64,000 bases of DNA from Shewanella algae (GCF_009183365.2 NZ_CP068230.1:4121001-4185000); one strand, 5' to 3'; counted from the first letter of the stretch, positions 16,482-27,000 are shown. Numbers and translations: made by a program. Notes: generated from the sequence alone by a model not told the origin.

Positions 16482-19400
16482 TCATCCTTGTTTCAGGTTA
16501 GTTTTTGAGGGGAGTTTAAATTGACGAAAACGATAACCAAGTGGCTCAAATTTAGCCTTCATTTTCAATAGTTCCTGTTGGTCATCCATGCAATCCAAAG
16601 CCATAGCATAAGGCGCGAGTATACGGGCATCACGATTCACAGTGACCCATGGTTGCAGACTTCGGCTGACTTTCTGGCAGTGAGTATAGGCAAAGCTTAA
16701 ATCGTTATTTAACATGGACACACTATAGGCGCTTACAAGCCCAGCCTCGGCCAAGGCTCCCATATCGACAGTGCCCAAAACCGTTTTCTGTCCTAATGTT
16801 GTAAAAAACGCTTCTGCCAACAGAGCAAGCTTATGAGCTTGCTGATAATCACCTTGTTCGAGCCGCTCTTTGGCAGCAACCAACCAAAAACGAGCCTCCA
16901 ATTTAAGCTGCTTAGTCGAAGTTTCGCTTGACGGCTCACTGGCCAGAAGCCCTCTGAGGGCATTAAGCATGGCGGTTTTTTCTGTTGATGCCGGTAGCAA
17001 GCTAACCAGTAACACCTCAACAAAAGATTGCTGCATTCGCCAGCGCTCATTTTCCGGATCGGCCTCAAGCGCGGCAGCAATAGCCCTACTGGCTTCAATT
17101 GCACTCTCTCTGGCCAACTCGGTTTGCTGCACCGCTCTGTACAACTGAGCCAAGATCTCCAGATTCCCGGATAATCTATATAGTTGATAGGGTTCTCCCT
17201 GAGCATGCCGTTTTAACTCTTCGGCTATCTGCCTATGAATGGCGATGGCTGCTTGAATATCCCCTTCTGCACTCGAAGACCTGGCGAGCCAGGAGCGAGT
17301 ATCGGCGACATCGGCCAAGAGCTGAGGATCATCCGGCGACTCGGCCAGCGCGATCAGCTTGAGCCGCAGCGATTCTTCAAAGCCCTGGCGCGCCTTGCTG
17401 AAGTCCTGCAGCTTCATCGATAAAGACCCCAGTGAATTGTGGGCGTAGGAGAGCTCCATCAGCGCTTCGCTGTTGTCCGGCGCCAGTCGGTACATGGCCA
17501 GACTGTGTTGCAGATAAGCCTCGAACCAGGGGCGGGTGCCCTGCCAATCGCTCTGGTCATACTTGAGTTGCCCAAGCCAAAAGGCATTGGCACCAAGGGT
17601 CTTTAACAGCTCCAGCTGATCTGTACTACCGGACAGCAGCGGCAAGAGTTTGTCTCTGGCGGCCAGCAGCGCCTTTTCCGCTTCATCCACCCGGCCACGG
17701 GAATAGGCCACCTCACCCATGGCTTCCAGTGTCTGGCCATGGCGAAACAGCGCCGCCTCACTCAGGCTGCTGTCGGCCTCACGAAAATAATCCAGCGCCT
17801 TGTTGCTGACACCATCGAGCAGATCCATCCGGCCTATGCTGCGCAGCTTGTCGGCAAAGTCACCCACCATAAAGCCCAGCAAGTCTTCTGCCGCCAGGCG
17901 CTTGGCCTGCGCCTGCTGCTCGGCTTCAACGCTGCGATAACTCATGAATACCGAGATGAGGGTCAAGAGACATAAAAGCATGAAGGTCGCGCCCTTGAGG
18001 CGCCGCTGGCGCTGCCCTCTGGCGCTGGAGGCGGCAACATAGCTTTCGCTGACAGGATCCAGCTCAAGCAGGGGATCGTTTTTCAGCGCCAGCGCTTCGG
18101 TCAGCGGCTTTCCCTGGGGCAGCAGAAAATCGCGGCTGCACTGCTGTTGCTGCCAGCGCCTGGCCTGATGGAACAACCTGGCCTTGGCCGCCAGCCCTTC
18201 CCTGTGGCTATCTATCCAGTCTCTGGCCCTGGACCAGCGTCTGAGCAAGGCTTCATGGGCTATGCTGAAACCGGGTTCGCTGTCCTCCAGATGGGAGACA
18301 AACAGCCGACTGTCGACCAAGGCCTGAACCAAGGCGCGCTCGGCATCCGTGGCCAATTCGGAATATCTGGCACTGCGACTGGTGACCGACTGCTCATCTT
18401 CCCTGAGGGTCACCAGCAGCGACAGCACCCGCGGCAGGGCCGCCCTTTGCGAGCTAGACAAGGAAGCGATGGCATCTTCGGCGGCCTGGCCTATGGCTCC
18501 GGCCAGCCCACCCAGGCGGTGATATACCGCCAGTTGCAACTGGTTGTCGTCACTGCGCTGCAGATACAGGGCCTGCAGCATATACTGCAACATGGGCAGG
18601 GCATCCGGGTTACTGGCGGCCTCACGGCACAGCAGCTCATCCAAGCCCAGTGCCGATTCAGGGTCAAATTCCCAGCTCAAGCCTGCGGCTGCGGCCGGCA
18701 AGCGTATCATCTGCAACAGTTCCTGACGGCTGGGCGGCAAGAGGTCGAAATGGGCGCCATTGCCCTTGCCCGCCATCAAGCTGGGGCTGGCAACCACCTG
18801 AGGGTAGAATTCATTGCGACAGGCGCTGAGCAGCAATACGGCTCCGGAACGCGCCAGGGTGTCGAGCAGCGCCAGCCCCTGCTCACGGGCGGCGGCCGAG
18901 AAGCGCGGCGAAGACAGCAGCACTTCCAGACGGTCGACAAACAGGCCGAACCTGGGCTTCTCCCAACTTTGGGACGGCAGCGCCCGGCAGAGTTGGGCGC
19001 AGAGGCTGTCGATATCCTGTTCCAGTGCATGAGCCAGCGTTTCGGCGCTGTAGCCTGCCAAAACCGGCGCATCGTCCAGCTCCCAGTCGAGCATGGCGGC
19101 GGCCAATTCCAGCAGCAGTTGATCTTCGGCGACATCGGCCAGATCCAGTATCGAATAGCAGGCCAGGCCTATGCCGTGAAAGCCCTGAGGCGAAGCCAGA
19201 TTGGGCAAAATGCCTGCGTTAATCAGCGATGACTTACCGCTGCCACTGGGGCCAAGCAGCAAGCAAAAACCGCGGCCATGTTTAATCTGCCGGGCTATGC
19301 GTTCCAGTAAGGCGTTGATCTGTTCGCTGCGGCCGAAAAACACCCCGGCATAATCGGCGCTGAAGGGTTTTAACCCGGGAAATGGTGAGCCCAGGCTCCA

Positions 19401-19751
19401 GGCCAGCGACGGCAAACTGGCTTCGTGGCCGATGGGGAAACGGACATCGGCTACAACTCGATAGCCGCGTTTGCGGATAGTTTCGATGAAAGAAGGATCG
19501 CCGGCCTTGTCGTCCAGCGCCCGGCGCAGCTGATTGATGGTCTTGTGCAGCGGGTTATCGCCCGTGTCGCTGCCGGGCCAGCAGGCATCCAGCAGCTCAT
19601 CGCTGCTGACTACCTCGCCGCTGCGACGACACAGATACAGCAGCACATCCATGGCTTTGGGTTCCAACTGCCGCAGGCGCTTTCCCAGCCGCAAACTATT
19701 GCTGCCGGGATCGACCTGCCAATCACCCAAAAAGAAGCTGCTGTCGCTCAT
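16482..19751 (-). CDS. Winged-helix / STAND-type P-loop NTPase / TM / TPR signalling protein
   Basis: A 1089-aa multidomain protein. Residues about 5-103 are an OmpR/CadC-type winged helix (LEPKAMDVLLYLCRRSGEVV, IRKRGYRV). Residues about 125-560 form a STAND-like (nSTAND1-type) NTPase, beginning PFPGLKPFSADYAGVFFGR, with Walker A GPSGSGKSS at 167-175 and a Walker B-like FGLFVDRLEVLL. One membrane helix lies near 585-605, followed by the recurring linker RLAAEDLLGFMVGDFADKL and about 450 residues of TPR-type helical repeats. By CadC/ToxR logic the DNA-binding and ATPase parts are cytoplasmic and the TPR part periplasmic. It is co-transcribed with the 117-aa gene and probably controls it and the secreted paralogues; target and trigger are unknown. 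Confidence 0.85.
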   Translation of the reverse strand: MSDSSFFLGDWQVDPGSNSLRLGKRLRQLEPKAMDVLLYLCRRSGEVVSSDELLDACWPGSDTGDNPLHKTINQLRRALDDKAGDPSFIETIRKRGYRVVADVRFPIGHEASLPSLAWSLGSPFPGLKPFSADYAGVFFGRSEQINALLERIARQIKHGRGFCLLLGPSGSGKSSLINAGILPNLASPQGFHGIGLACYSILDLADVAEDQLLLELAAAMLDWELDDAPVLAGYSAETLAHALEQDIDSLCAQLCRALPSQSWEKPRFGLFVDRLEVLLSSPRFSAAAREQGLALLDTLARSGAVLLLSACRNEFYPQVVASPSLMAGKGNGAHFDLLPPSRQELLQMIRLPAAAAGLSWEFDPESALGLDELLCREAASNPDALPMLQYMLQALYLQRSDDNQLQLAVYHRLGGLAGAIGQAAEDAIASLSSSQRAALPRVLSLLVTLREDEQSVTSRSARYSELATDAERALVQALVDSRLFVSHLEDSEPGFSIAHEALLRRWSRARDWIDSHREGLAAKARLFHQARRWQQQQCSRDFLLPQGKPLTEALALKNDPLLELDPVSESYVAASSARGQRQRRLKGATFMLLCLLTLISVFMSYRSVEAEQQAQAKRLAAEDLLGFMVGDFADKLRSIGRMDLLDGVSNKALDYFREADSSLSEAALFRHGQTLEAMGEVAYSRGRVDEAEKALLAARDKLLPLLSGSTDQLELLKTLGANAFWLGQLKYDQSDWQGTRPWFEAYLQHSLAMYRLAPDNSEALMELSYAHNSLGSLSMKLQDFSKARQGFEESLRLKLIALAESPDDPQLLADVADTRSWLARSSSAEGDIQAAIAIHRQIAEELKRHAQGEPYQLYRLSGNLEILAQLYRAVQQTELARESAIEASRAIAAALEADPENERWRMQQSFVEVLLVSLLPASTEKTAMLNALRGLLASEPSSETSTKQLKLEARFWLVAAKERLEQGDYQQAHKLALLAEAFFTTLGQKTVLGTVDMGALAEAGLVSAYSVSMLNNDLSFAYTHCQKVSRSLQPWVTVNRDARILAPYAMALDCMDDQQELLKMKAKFEPLGYRFRQFKLPSKTNLKQG

Positions 19752-19846
19752 GGAACCTACCGCGATAAGAGATTGACCGCATCTTACCCGGTATACAAAG
19801 TTAACACCATGATAACAGCGTTAAATTTTACGTAATGAGCGTTAAC

Positions 19847-21133
19847 TCAAATACTCAAACCCCAGAGCTCGAATGTCTCCCGGCACAGGGATTCGCGAAA
19901 ATCCGGATGCGCTATGTCGATTAAGGCTCTGGCCCGCTCGCGGATACTGCGGCCCCTGAGGTTGGCACAACCATATTCGGTGGCAATATAGTGCACATGG
20001 GCCCGGGTAGTCACTACCCCGGCACCTGGGCTCAGCACGGGCGCGATACGGGAAAGCGCGCCATTGGCGGCCGTGCTCGGCAGGGCGATAACCGAGCGCC
20101 CGCCGGGAGAGAGACCGGCGCCGCGAATAAAGTCCATCTGCCCGCCTACCCCGGAATAGATTCGGGTACCTATGGAGTCGGCGCACACCTGGCCGGAAAT
20201 ATCCACTTGCAGCGCCGAGTTGATGGCCATCACCTGCGGGTTGCGGCGAATAACCGAGGTGTCATTAACCTGCTCTATATCCAGAAACAGCACTTCGGGA
20301 TTGTCATCGACAAAGTCATAGAGAGCGCGGCTGCCAAGCGCAAAACCTGTGACCAACTTCCCCGGATGCACCTTCTTGCGGCTGTTGTTAATCGCTCCGG
20401 AGCGATAAAGCGCCAGAATGCCGTCGGAAAACAGCTCGGTGTGGATCCCTAAGTTTCGTCTGTCTGCCAACTGCCCCAATACGGCATCCGGAATGGCACC
20501 TATGCCCATCTGCAGGCAATCGCCGTCTTCAACCAGAGAGGCCACATGCTTGCCGATAGCCTGGCTGATGGCATCGGCTCCGGCCATGGGGTGTTCGGGC
20601 AGAGGCGAACTCTGTTCATACACGGCGGCAAAGCGGTCATAGGGTACAAAGCTGTCGCCATGGGTGCGCGGCATTTGCGGGTTGATATGGGCTACGATGC
20701 GGCCGGCCACATCACAAGCGGCGCGGCTGGCTTCGACACTGATCCCCAGCGAACAGTTGCCATGGCTGTCCGGCGGCGACACCTGTACCAGCGCCGTATC
20801 TATGGGTTGCTCGCCGGAGCGAAACAGCTTGGGCACCTCGGATAAAAAGACAGGCACATAATCCGCCTCGCCACTGGCCAACAGGGCGCGGGTCGGGGCG
20901 CCGCCAAAGAAACAGCGATGGCGCAGATGGCCCTTGAGCTCGGGCACGCTCAAGGCCTCGGCTTCCTCGGTATGCAGTTGCAGCAGGGTCAGATTCTGCC
21001 GCGTCATGGCATGCTGTGCCAGCGCCTCCAGCAAGACTCTGGGGGTGGCTCCCATAGAGTGGGTCCAGATATATTCATCATTCCCTATCAGGGATACCGC
21101 TTCCAATGCACTGGAACAAACTCTTGGCGCCAT
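19847..21133 (-). CDS. Acetyl-CoA hydrolase/transferase family protein (4-hydroxybutyrate CoA-transferase-like)
   Basis: A 428-aa family I CoA-transferase. Conserved blocks include the Glu region GIHTELFSDG, which should hold the catalytic glutamate that forms the CoA thioester, then GVGGQMDFIRGA and TTRAHVHYIATEYGCANLRG near the C-terminus. The family contains acetyl-CoA hydrolases, succinate/acetate:CoA transferases and 4-hydroxybutyrate CoA-transferase; the substrate cannot be fixed here. An AAGGA lies 6 nt before the ATG. It is separated from the ATPase gene by 95 nt and is probably an independent unit. Confidence 0.85.
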   Translation of the reverse strand: MAPRVCSSALEAVSLIGNDEYIWTHSMGATPRVLLEALAQHAMTRQNLTLLQLHTEEAEALSVPELKGHLRHRCFFGGAPTRALLASGEADYVPVFLSEVPKLFRSGEQPIDTALVQVSPPDSHGNCSLGISVEASRAACDVAGRIVAHINPQMPRTHGDSFVPYDRFAAVYEQSSPLPEHPMAGADAISQAIGKHVASLVEDGDCLQMGIGAIPDAVLGQLADRRNLGIHTELFSDGILALYRSGAINNSRKKVHPGKLVTGFALGSRALYDFVDDNPEVLFLDIEQVNDTSVIRRNPQVMAINSALQVDISGQVCADSIGTRIYSGVGGQMDFIRGAGLSPGGRSVIALPSTAANGALSRIAPVLSPGAGVVTTRAHVHYIATEYGCANLRGRSIRERARALIDIAHPDFRESLCRETFELWGLSI

Positions 21134-21411
21134 GCTGCTTCCTTATTAGCTCGGTGATTTGCTCCTAACCCTAGCCAGTTGCTCTGGGAAGGGCAATCCC
21201 TTGCGGCCAGCCAAGGCCCCTTGCCGGTGGAAAGTGGGCGCTACGCCACACTGGGCCTCAAGCCACGTCCAATTTCACAAAAATGCCGCTGCGGCGGATA
21301 AGGCGTTTACCCTCAAGGTCTCAGTCGTTAGACTAGCCGGGCCCCAGGCTGCAGCTGCAAGTTCCACTGAGTAGCTGTGCCCGGGCAGGACTCAAGTTTC
21401 AAGGAAGTAGT

Positions 21412-24123
21412 ATGTCTCAGTTCGACAAGACCCTCAGCGTCAGCCTCAATCCAGAGGATCCCGCCAGCATCGCCCTGGCACTGCTGCAATACCGGCAACA
21501 CCTGAACGACGGCAGCGCCTTTCGACTCAATGGCTCCTTGCTGTTCAATATCGAGTTCGTCAATCAGCAGCAAAGGCCGCTTAACCGTGACGATGCCGGT
21601 GCCAACCGCCCCTTGTTGGAACACGCCCTAGATGCTGCCCGCCGGGATCACAGACTCAGCTTTTACACCGAACCGGTACTCTTTGCCGCAGCGCTGAACT
21701 TTCCCGAGCTATTGGACGAGCTCAAGGCCACAGCCGAGGCCATGGTGGCCTTCTCCCGCCGCCGCAACGACTCCAGCGATCTCTTTATCGATGACTACAA
21801 CGTCTTCGGGGTGGAAGCCCTCTACATGCTGGCCAGGCAATATCCCGAGCTGAGCCATTATCTGGCCGCCTTTCTGGTACCTTACTGGAACTTGGAAAGC
21901 TTCTACCAACCTGTGTTACTGCTGGGCAAACTGGTGGAGGAGTTCGGCTGGCGCCGCGAACTGATCCACGCCTATCTGCACTGCGACGGCGAACAGAATC
22001 GCCGCTGCTTTTTCCAGACCACAGAGGGTAATTCAGTCAACCTCAGCCTACTGGAACATTTTGCCCGGCATCCAGACGATTACCCCTGGTTTAAGGCGCA
22101 GCTGCTCAAGCGTCTCGAACAAACGCCACTGCTGGCCTATGCCAATGAACAACCGCTTGAACAAACCCTGCCGGTACTGGAGTTCTTCTACAGTCTGGGC
22201 GACTGGCCGGTAGAGGCTGACATTGACGACACTGAACTGTGGCGGGATCGGGTCAAGCAGCAATTGATCTTGGGTTGCCGGGTAGAGGATGAAGCACTTT
22301 CCTTGCTGGCACAGCTGAGCGAGCAGAGCCAACCTCTGGTAATAGTGGCTGAGGCCTGGCGGGAAGACGACCGCCATACTCTATGGCAAACCGGGGAAGA
22401 GCAGGCTCTGGCAGAGGACTATGACTGGGATCAGTATGATAACGAGCCGGACTCTGACTATGCCGAGCTATTTTATGACCTGGAAGAGCCGGAAGACTAC
22501 CTCAGGATTGTCGAACTTGAAGAACTGGATGCCGAAGTGGGAGAGGCTATGCTTTGCGCGCTGGCCGAACTGCCCAAGAGCCTTGGCGCCTGCGCCTATG
22601 CCGCCTATCGCCTGAACTCGCCAAACAGCTTAAGCCAGGAAGCCGACAAGGCCAACGAGGCCGCGGCGCTGCTTCGCTGGCTGGCGCAGCAGTTGCCGTT
22701 ACAGTTTCAGCACCATATCTTCTATGAGGGCGGAGAGTACCAAAAGAAAAGGCGTGAACATCGCCTTCTCAAGAGCTGGCTCGCGGATATAGACACCGAG
22801 GGCGATGTTGCCAAGATGGCTCAAATTGCCTCTGAGATACTCTATACCAGTAAGGACGGAAAGCGTATTGCACTCTTATGGTCCAATGGCAATAAAGGAT
22901 TCCAAAACGGCTTGTTGGCGCTGTATTTCCTGCTCTGCGCCCCGGAGCTCGAAGCGCCGCAGTGGCAGGCATTGAAAACCCTGGCACAAAGGCACTGGCA
23001 GCTATGGCTGACGTTGGATCCGCTACAACTGATTGAAAAAATTTATTATTGCTGGGCTGACTACGCCTTCTATCCGGCCATTGACGATGAGCATATCGAG
23101 GCCGAATTGCGGCAAAACCTGCTCAAGCTGGGTGTCAGCGAGGCGCAGCTCGATGCTCATTGCCTGCTGACAGCACAACAAGTGGCTGCCTATCGCCCGG
23201 CCGATAAACGCTTCTGGCAAAGTTATATCACCAGGCTGAGCCGGTTTGCCGAAGCCGACCCAGAGGATAACAGCATGATAGGCCGCCGCCTCTGGCAGCA
23301 ACAACAGCAGCTGTTGCAAGCGCTTGACTCTGGCCGCGAGCTGCCGAGGCTGAACTTTTTTGGCCATCTCAAGGCCAACTTCCCCGAGACTCCTCTGCCG
23401 CAGGCGTTTTTCGAACTGTTTGATCTTTGCCTGCGGCAAAGCTTCAGCAAATCATTTCCCGAACAGCAGGCGCAAAACCTCTGCCGCCAACTCAAGGCTT
23501 ATCTGGAATCGGGCGAAGGGCTTGAGCCCTTGACGCCCCAAACCGCGGCCGAGTTGCAGGACTGGGCGCCTTGCCGCTCGGACGACCCCACCGATGCGGC
23601 TGAGCTTAGCGACTTTGTCTGGCTGCTGCCTGAAGCGCAGGGGCGAGGTTTGGCCCTATTTCTCGCAGGCCTTGGAACCCAAAGCCTGTATTGGCTTCAC
23701 CGGCCGAGTGTGGAGACGGCCTATGTCAACCACCTCATTGCCGAGGGTGGTCTCTCGATGGCGCAGCGCTGGGAAGATCAAAGCGTGGGACACAAGCGTC
23801 ACAGCGACTATGACACAGGGTTAGCCTTTCAGAGTGCCAAGGAAAACTGGGCTCTCTGCTGGCTCGACAGCATAGGCATAGCGCCGCAAAGCACTGTCTA
23901 TTTCGCCGTAAGCCAAGGCCGCGCCCCGGCGCCCTTCCTCAAACATTTGGCCGATGAGGGGCGACTGCCGGAGACTTCGCAGCTCTTGACCATAGACGAA
24001 CGTGTACGCCTGCTGAAGTTGCTGGCACAAGCCGGGGTTGACGCCGAGCTTTTCAGCTCCTTCCTGCAGGACGAGTCAGCCGCGGTCCGGCAACTGGCCA
24101 AAGATTTGGCGCAAGGCTCTTAA
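21412..24123 (+). CDS. Large acidic protein of unknown function, tandem paralogue 1
   Basis: A 903-aa, Leu/Glu/Gln-rich, mostly helical protein without signal peptide or membrane helix. It shares with the next gene an almost identical block at residues about 100-200 (including NVFGVEALYMLARQYPELSH) and a similar C-terminal half (FVWLLPEAQGRGLALFLAG, AYVNHLIAEGGL). A strongly acidic stretch at about 335-385 (DYDWDQYDNEPDSDYAELFYD) is specific to this copy. AAGGA lies 6 nt upstream of the ATG. I do not recognise a family. Helical-repeat scaffold or immunity-type function is possible but unproven. Confidence 0.8.
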   Translation: MSQFDKTLSVSLNPEDPASIALALLQYRQHLNDGSAFRLNGSLLFNIEFVNQQQRPLNRDDAGANRPLLEHALDAARRDHRLSFYTEPVLFAAALNFPELLDELKATAEAMVAFSRRRNDSSDLFIDDYNVFGVEALYMLARQYPELSHYLAAFLVPYWNLESFYQPVLLLGKLVEEFGWRRELIHAYLHCDGEQNRRCFFQTTEGNSVNLSLLEHFARHPDDYPWFKAQLLKRLEQTPLLAYANEQPLEQTLPVLEFFYSLGDWPVEADIDDTELWRDRVKQQLILGCRVEDEALSLLAQLSEQSQPLVIVAEAWREDDRHTLWQTGEEQALAEDYDWDQYDNEPDSDYAELFYDLEEPEDYLRIVELEELDAEVGEAMLCALAELPKSLGACAYAAYRLNSPNSLSQEADKANEAAALLRWLAQQLPLQFQHHIFYEGGEYQKKRREHRLLKSWLADIDTEGDVAKMAQIASEILYTSKDGKRIALLWSNGNKGFQNGLLALYFLLCAPELEAPQWQALKTLAQRHWQLWLTLDPLQLIEKIYYCWADYAFYPAIDDEHIEAELRQNLLKLGVSEAQLDAHCLLTAQQVAAYRPADKRFWQSYITRLSRFAEADPEDNSMIGRRLWQQQQQLLQALDSGRELPRLNFFGHLKANFPETPLPQAFFELFDLCLRQSFSKSFPEQQAQNLCRQLKAYLESGEGLEPLTPQTAAELQDWAPCRSDDPTDAAELSDFVWLLPEAQGRGLALFLAGLGTQSLYWLHRPSVETAYVNHLIAEGGLSMAQRWEDQSVGHKRHSDYDTGLAFQSAKENWALCWLDSIGIAPQSTVYFAVSQGRAPAPFLKHLADEGRLPETSQLLTIDERVRLLKLLAQAGVDAELFSSFLQDESAAVRQLAKDLAQGS

Positions 24124-24284
24124 GGAAGACATTGATAAAACAGCAGTTGGGAATAACCCAATAAACGAGTAATAACAGGATAACTGCCGCGCCCTGACTC
24201 ATGGCGCGGTCGCCGGTTGTTTAACAGGAAGTGCCTTACAGGCAGCGACCGGCAAAAGCATTAATTTAATATCAAGGAAGCAAT

Positions 24285-26996
24285 ATGTCCCAGTTCGACA
24301 AAACCCTCAGCATCAGCCTCAAGCCACAAGATCCCGCCAGCATCGCCCAGGCGCTGCAGCAATACCGGCAACACCTGCACGATGGCAGCGCCTTTCGTCT
24401 TGAAGGCTCCCTGCTGTTCAACATCGAGTTTGTCAACGAGCAACAGCAGCCACTCAGCAATGACGATGCCGGCGGCAACCGCAACTTGCTGGTGCATGCA
24501 CTCAGCGCCGCTCGAGCGCACCACACCTTTAAATATTGCACTGAAGCCGTGCTGTTTGCCGCAGCGCTGAACTTCCCCGAGCTATTGGACGAGATCAAGG
24601 CAACAGCCAAGGCCATGGTGGCCTTCTCCCGCAGTCGTAACGACTTTAGCGATCTCTTTCTCGATGACTACAACGTCTTCGGGGTGGAAGCCCTCTACAT
24701 GCTGGCCAGGCAATATCCCGAACTGAGTCATTATCTGGCCGCCTTTTTAGTGCCTTACTGGGATTTGGACAGCGGCTACACACCCGTGGAACTGCTGGGC
24801 AAACTGGTAGAGGAGTTCGGCTGGCGCCGCGAACTGATCCACGCCTATCTGCACTGTGATGGCGAACAGAGCCGCCGCTGTTTTTTCCAAACCGCCGAGG
24901 GTGATCCAGTCAACCCCAGCCTGCTGGAACACTTTACCGAGCATGCTGACGATTACGCCTGGTTTAAGGCGCAGCTGCTCAAACGTCTGGAGCAAACCCC
25001 GCTGCTGGCCTATGCCGATGAACAAACGCTGGAAGAAACCCAGCCAATACTGGAATTCTTCTACAGCCTGGACGACTGGCCGGTAGAAGCGGAACTTGAA
25101 GACACTGAGCTGTGGCGGGATCAGGTCAAGAAGCAATTGATCTTGGGGCACAGGGTGGAAGATGAGGCGCTGGCGCTGCAGGATGCGCTCGGCGTTGAGC
25201 CCAAGGCACAGGTTGCCGAAGCCTGGTTGATGGACGACAGACTCGCCCCCTGGCAGCAGGATAAAACCGATACCGGCAACGCCCAGGCAGAGCAGGAAAG
25301 TGGCAAGAGCTCCGGGCAAACTCAAGGCGACAGCCAACTACCCAGCTTGGAAGAGCTACCTTTTTTCCTGCTTAGCCATACCTGCAAGCAAAGTGACTTC
25401 GCACAGTTGGATGCAGCCATTGCCGATCGTCTGCCGGCGGCACTGGACAAGTTGCCGACCCACCTGGGAGGCGTTGCCTATGCCGCCTACCGGCTCGCCC
25501 GCCCCGAGTGCACAGCGGCAGAAACCCAGGCTCTGCTTGGTTGGCTGGAGCAGCATTTCCTCACTGCCTATATGCGTGTCTTCAATCGGCATGGTGGCAG
25601 CTTCAATAGCAATAATCCGCAGCATTTGACACTCAAGGCCTGGCTCACTGAGGCCAAGGAGCAGCAGGATGCAGGCGCTATGGCCGCCGTTGCCGATTCG
25701 CTACTGGACAAGGATGGCGGAACCCGCGGAAGCCAGATAAGCCAGCATCAAGCGGCCTACTGGTTGTTTTTCCCGGACGATGGTTTCCAGTGCGGCCTGC
25801 TCAGCCTGTTTTTCCTATTAAATAGCCAACTGCCACAGGCTCACACCGAACTGCAGATCCTGGCCAAGCGCCACTGGCAACTGCTTTTGAAACTGGCGCC
25901 TATGGTGCTTATCAGCCGCATCAGTCAGTTTTACGCAAACTATGAGGGATATGCCGCCATAGATGATCCGCAGACAGAGCAGAGCCTGCATCAAAAACTG
26001 CTGGCACTGGGAGTCAGCGAAGCGCAGCTGGATGCCCATACTTTGCTGCAAGACAGGCGTATCGCGCGCTATGCGCCGGCCAACGAGCGCTTCTGGCAAC
26101 GTTACCTCGAGCGATTGGCAAGCTTTGCCGAAGGCGATCCCGAAGATAACAGCATGATAGGCCGCAGCCATTGGCTGGCTCAGCAAAAGCTGTTGGATGC
26201 CCTAAACTATTGCGATGAAACGGCCATGCTGGGGTTTATTGCCGATCTCAAGGCCTGTTTCCCGGAGCGCCCCTTGCCGCAGCAAGCCTTTGAGCTATTT
26301 AACCTCAGCCTGCAACGTGGTCTGGAGCAAAGACTCAAACCGGCAGCGGCGAAGGCTGTATATGACAAGTTACAGGCCTATTTGCAAAGCGGCGAAGGCT
26401 TGGAAAACCTGACACCACAAGCCTTGAAACTGCCGGTTCTACAAGGTTGGGATCCCTACAGCGATTATCGCGGCAAGGTTGGCGTGGCAGACTTTGTCTG
26501 GCTGTTGCCTACCGAGATGGGAGAGCGACTGGCACTGTTTCTCAGCGGTCTTGGGAAACGAGGGCTGCACTGGTTGGGCTGTCCCAGTGTCAGGGAAGCC
26601 TATGTCAACCATTTGGTTGCCGAAGGCCATCTGAATATGGCCGAGCGTTGGCAGGATGAAGCGCTTGGGCACTCAAGCATCGGCGATGTCGATGTGAGCC
26701 TGCAACTTGAAGCCGACAAGGAGTTCTGGGCGCTACTCTGGTTGGATAGGATAGGTGTGACGCCACAGGCCACTGTGTATTTTGCCATGCACGAAGGGCG
26801 GCAACCTGAGTCTTTTATTATTCACTTGGCCAGCCAGCAGCGGCTGCCGGATATGTCCAGGCAGCTGACCGCAGACGAGCGCAAACGCCTGCTGGAAATC
26901 ATCGCCAAGTTTGATTGTCTGACCGAAGAAAACGCAGAGCCATTCAAGCAAGACGAGTCGAGCGTCGTCAAGCGTATGCTGGGCAAGTTGTTTTAA
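24285..26996 (+). CDS. Large acidic protein of unknown function, tandem paralogue 2
   Basis: A 903-aa paralogue of the preceding gene, 161 nt downstream and of exactly equal length. The first 300 residues are close to paralogue 1, while residues about 325-400 are unrelated: here a Gln/Ser/Gly-rich linker (QAEQESGKSSGQTQGDSQL) replaces the acidic stretch. The C-terminal half is similar again. No catalytic motif, signal peptide or membrane helix is visible. A strong bidirectional terminator follows 4 nt after the stop. Function unknown. Confidence 0.8.
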   Translation: MSQFDKTLSISLKPQDPASIAQALQQYRQHLHDGSAFRLEGSLLFNIEFVNEQQQPLSNDDAGGNRNLLVHALSAARAHHTFKYCTEAVLFAAALNFPELLDEIKATAKAMVAFSRSRNDFSDLFLDDYNVFGVEALYMLARQYPELSHYLAAFLVPYWDLDSGYTPVELLGKLVEEFGWRRELIHAYLHCDGEQSRRCFFQTAEGDPVNPSLLEHFTEHADDYAWFKAQLLKRLEQTPLLAYADEQTLEETQPILEFFYSLDDWPVEAELEDTELWRDQVKKQLILGHRVEDEALALQDALGVEPKAQVAEAWLMDDRLAPWQQDKTDTGNAQAEQESGKSSGQTQGDSQLPSLEELPFFLLSHTCKQSDFAQLDAAIADRLPAALDKLPTHLGGVAYAAYRLARPECTAAETQALLGWLEQHFLTAYMRVFNRHGGSFNSNNPQHLTLKAWLTEAKEQQDAGAMAAVADSLLDKDGGTRGSQISQHQAAYWLFFPDDGFQCGLLSLFFLLNSQLPQAHTELQILAKRHWQLLLKLAPMVLISRISQFYANYEGYAAIDDPQTEQSLHQKLLALGVSEAQLDAHTLLQDRRIARYAPANERFWQRYLERLASFAEGDPEDNSMIGRSHWLAQQKLLDALNYCDETAMLGFIADLKACFPERPLPQQAFELFNLSLQRGLEQRLKPAAAKAVYDKLQAYLQSGEGLENLTPQALKLPVLQGWDPYSDYRGKVGVADFVWLLPTEMGERLALFLSGLGKRGLHWLGCPSVREAYVNHLVAEGHLNMAERWQDEALGHSSIGDVDVSLQLEADKEFWALLWLDRIGVTPQATVYFAMHEGRQPESFIIHLASQQRLPDMSRQLTADERKRLLEIIAKFDCLTEENAEPFKQDESSVVKRMLGKLF

Positions 26997-27000
26997 GGCT

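Noticed and set aside
18147..19232. Open frame of 361 codons antisense to the NTPase regulator
   Set aside because: No protein features; the minus-strand gene has a clear domain series.
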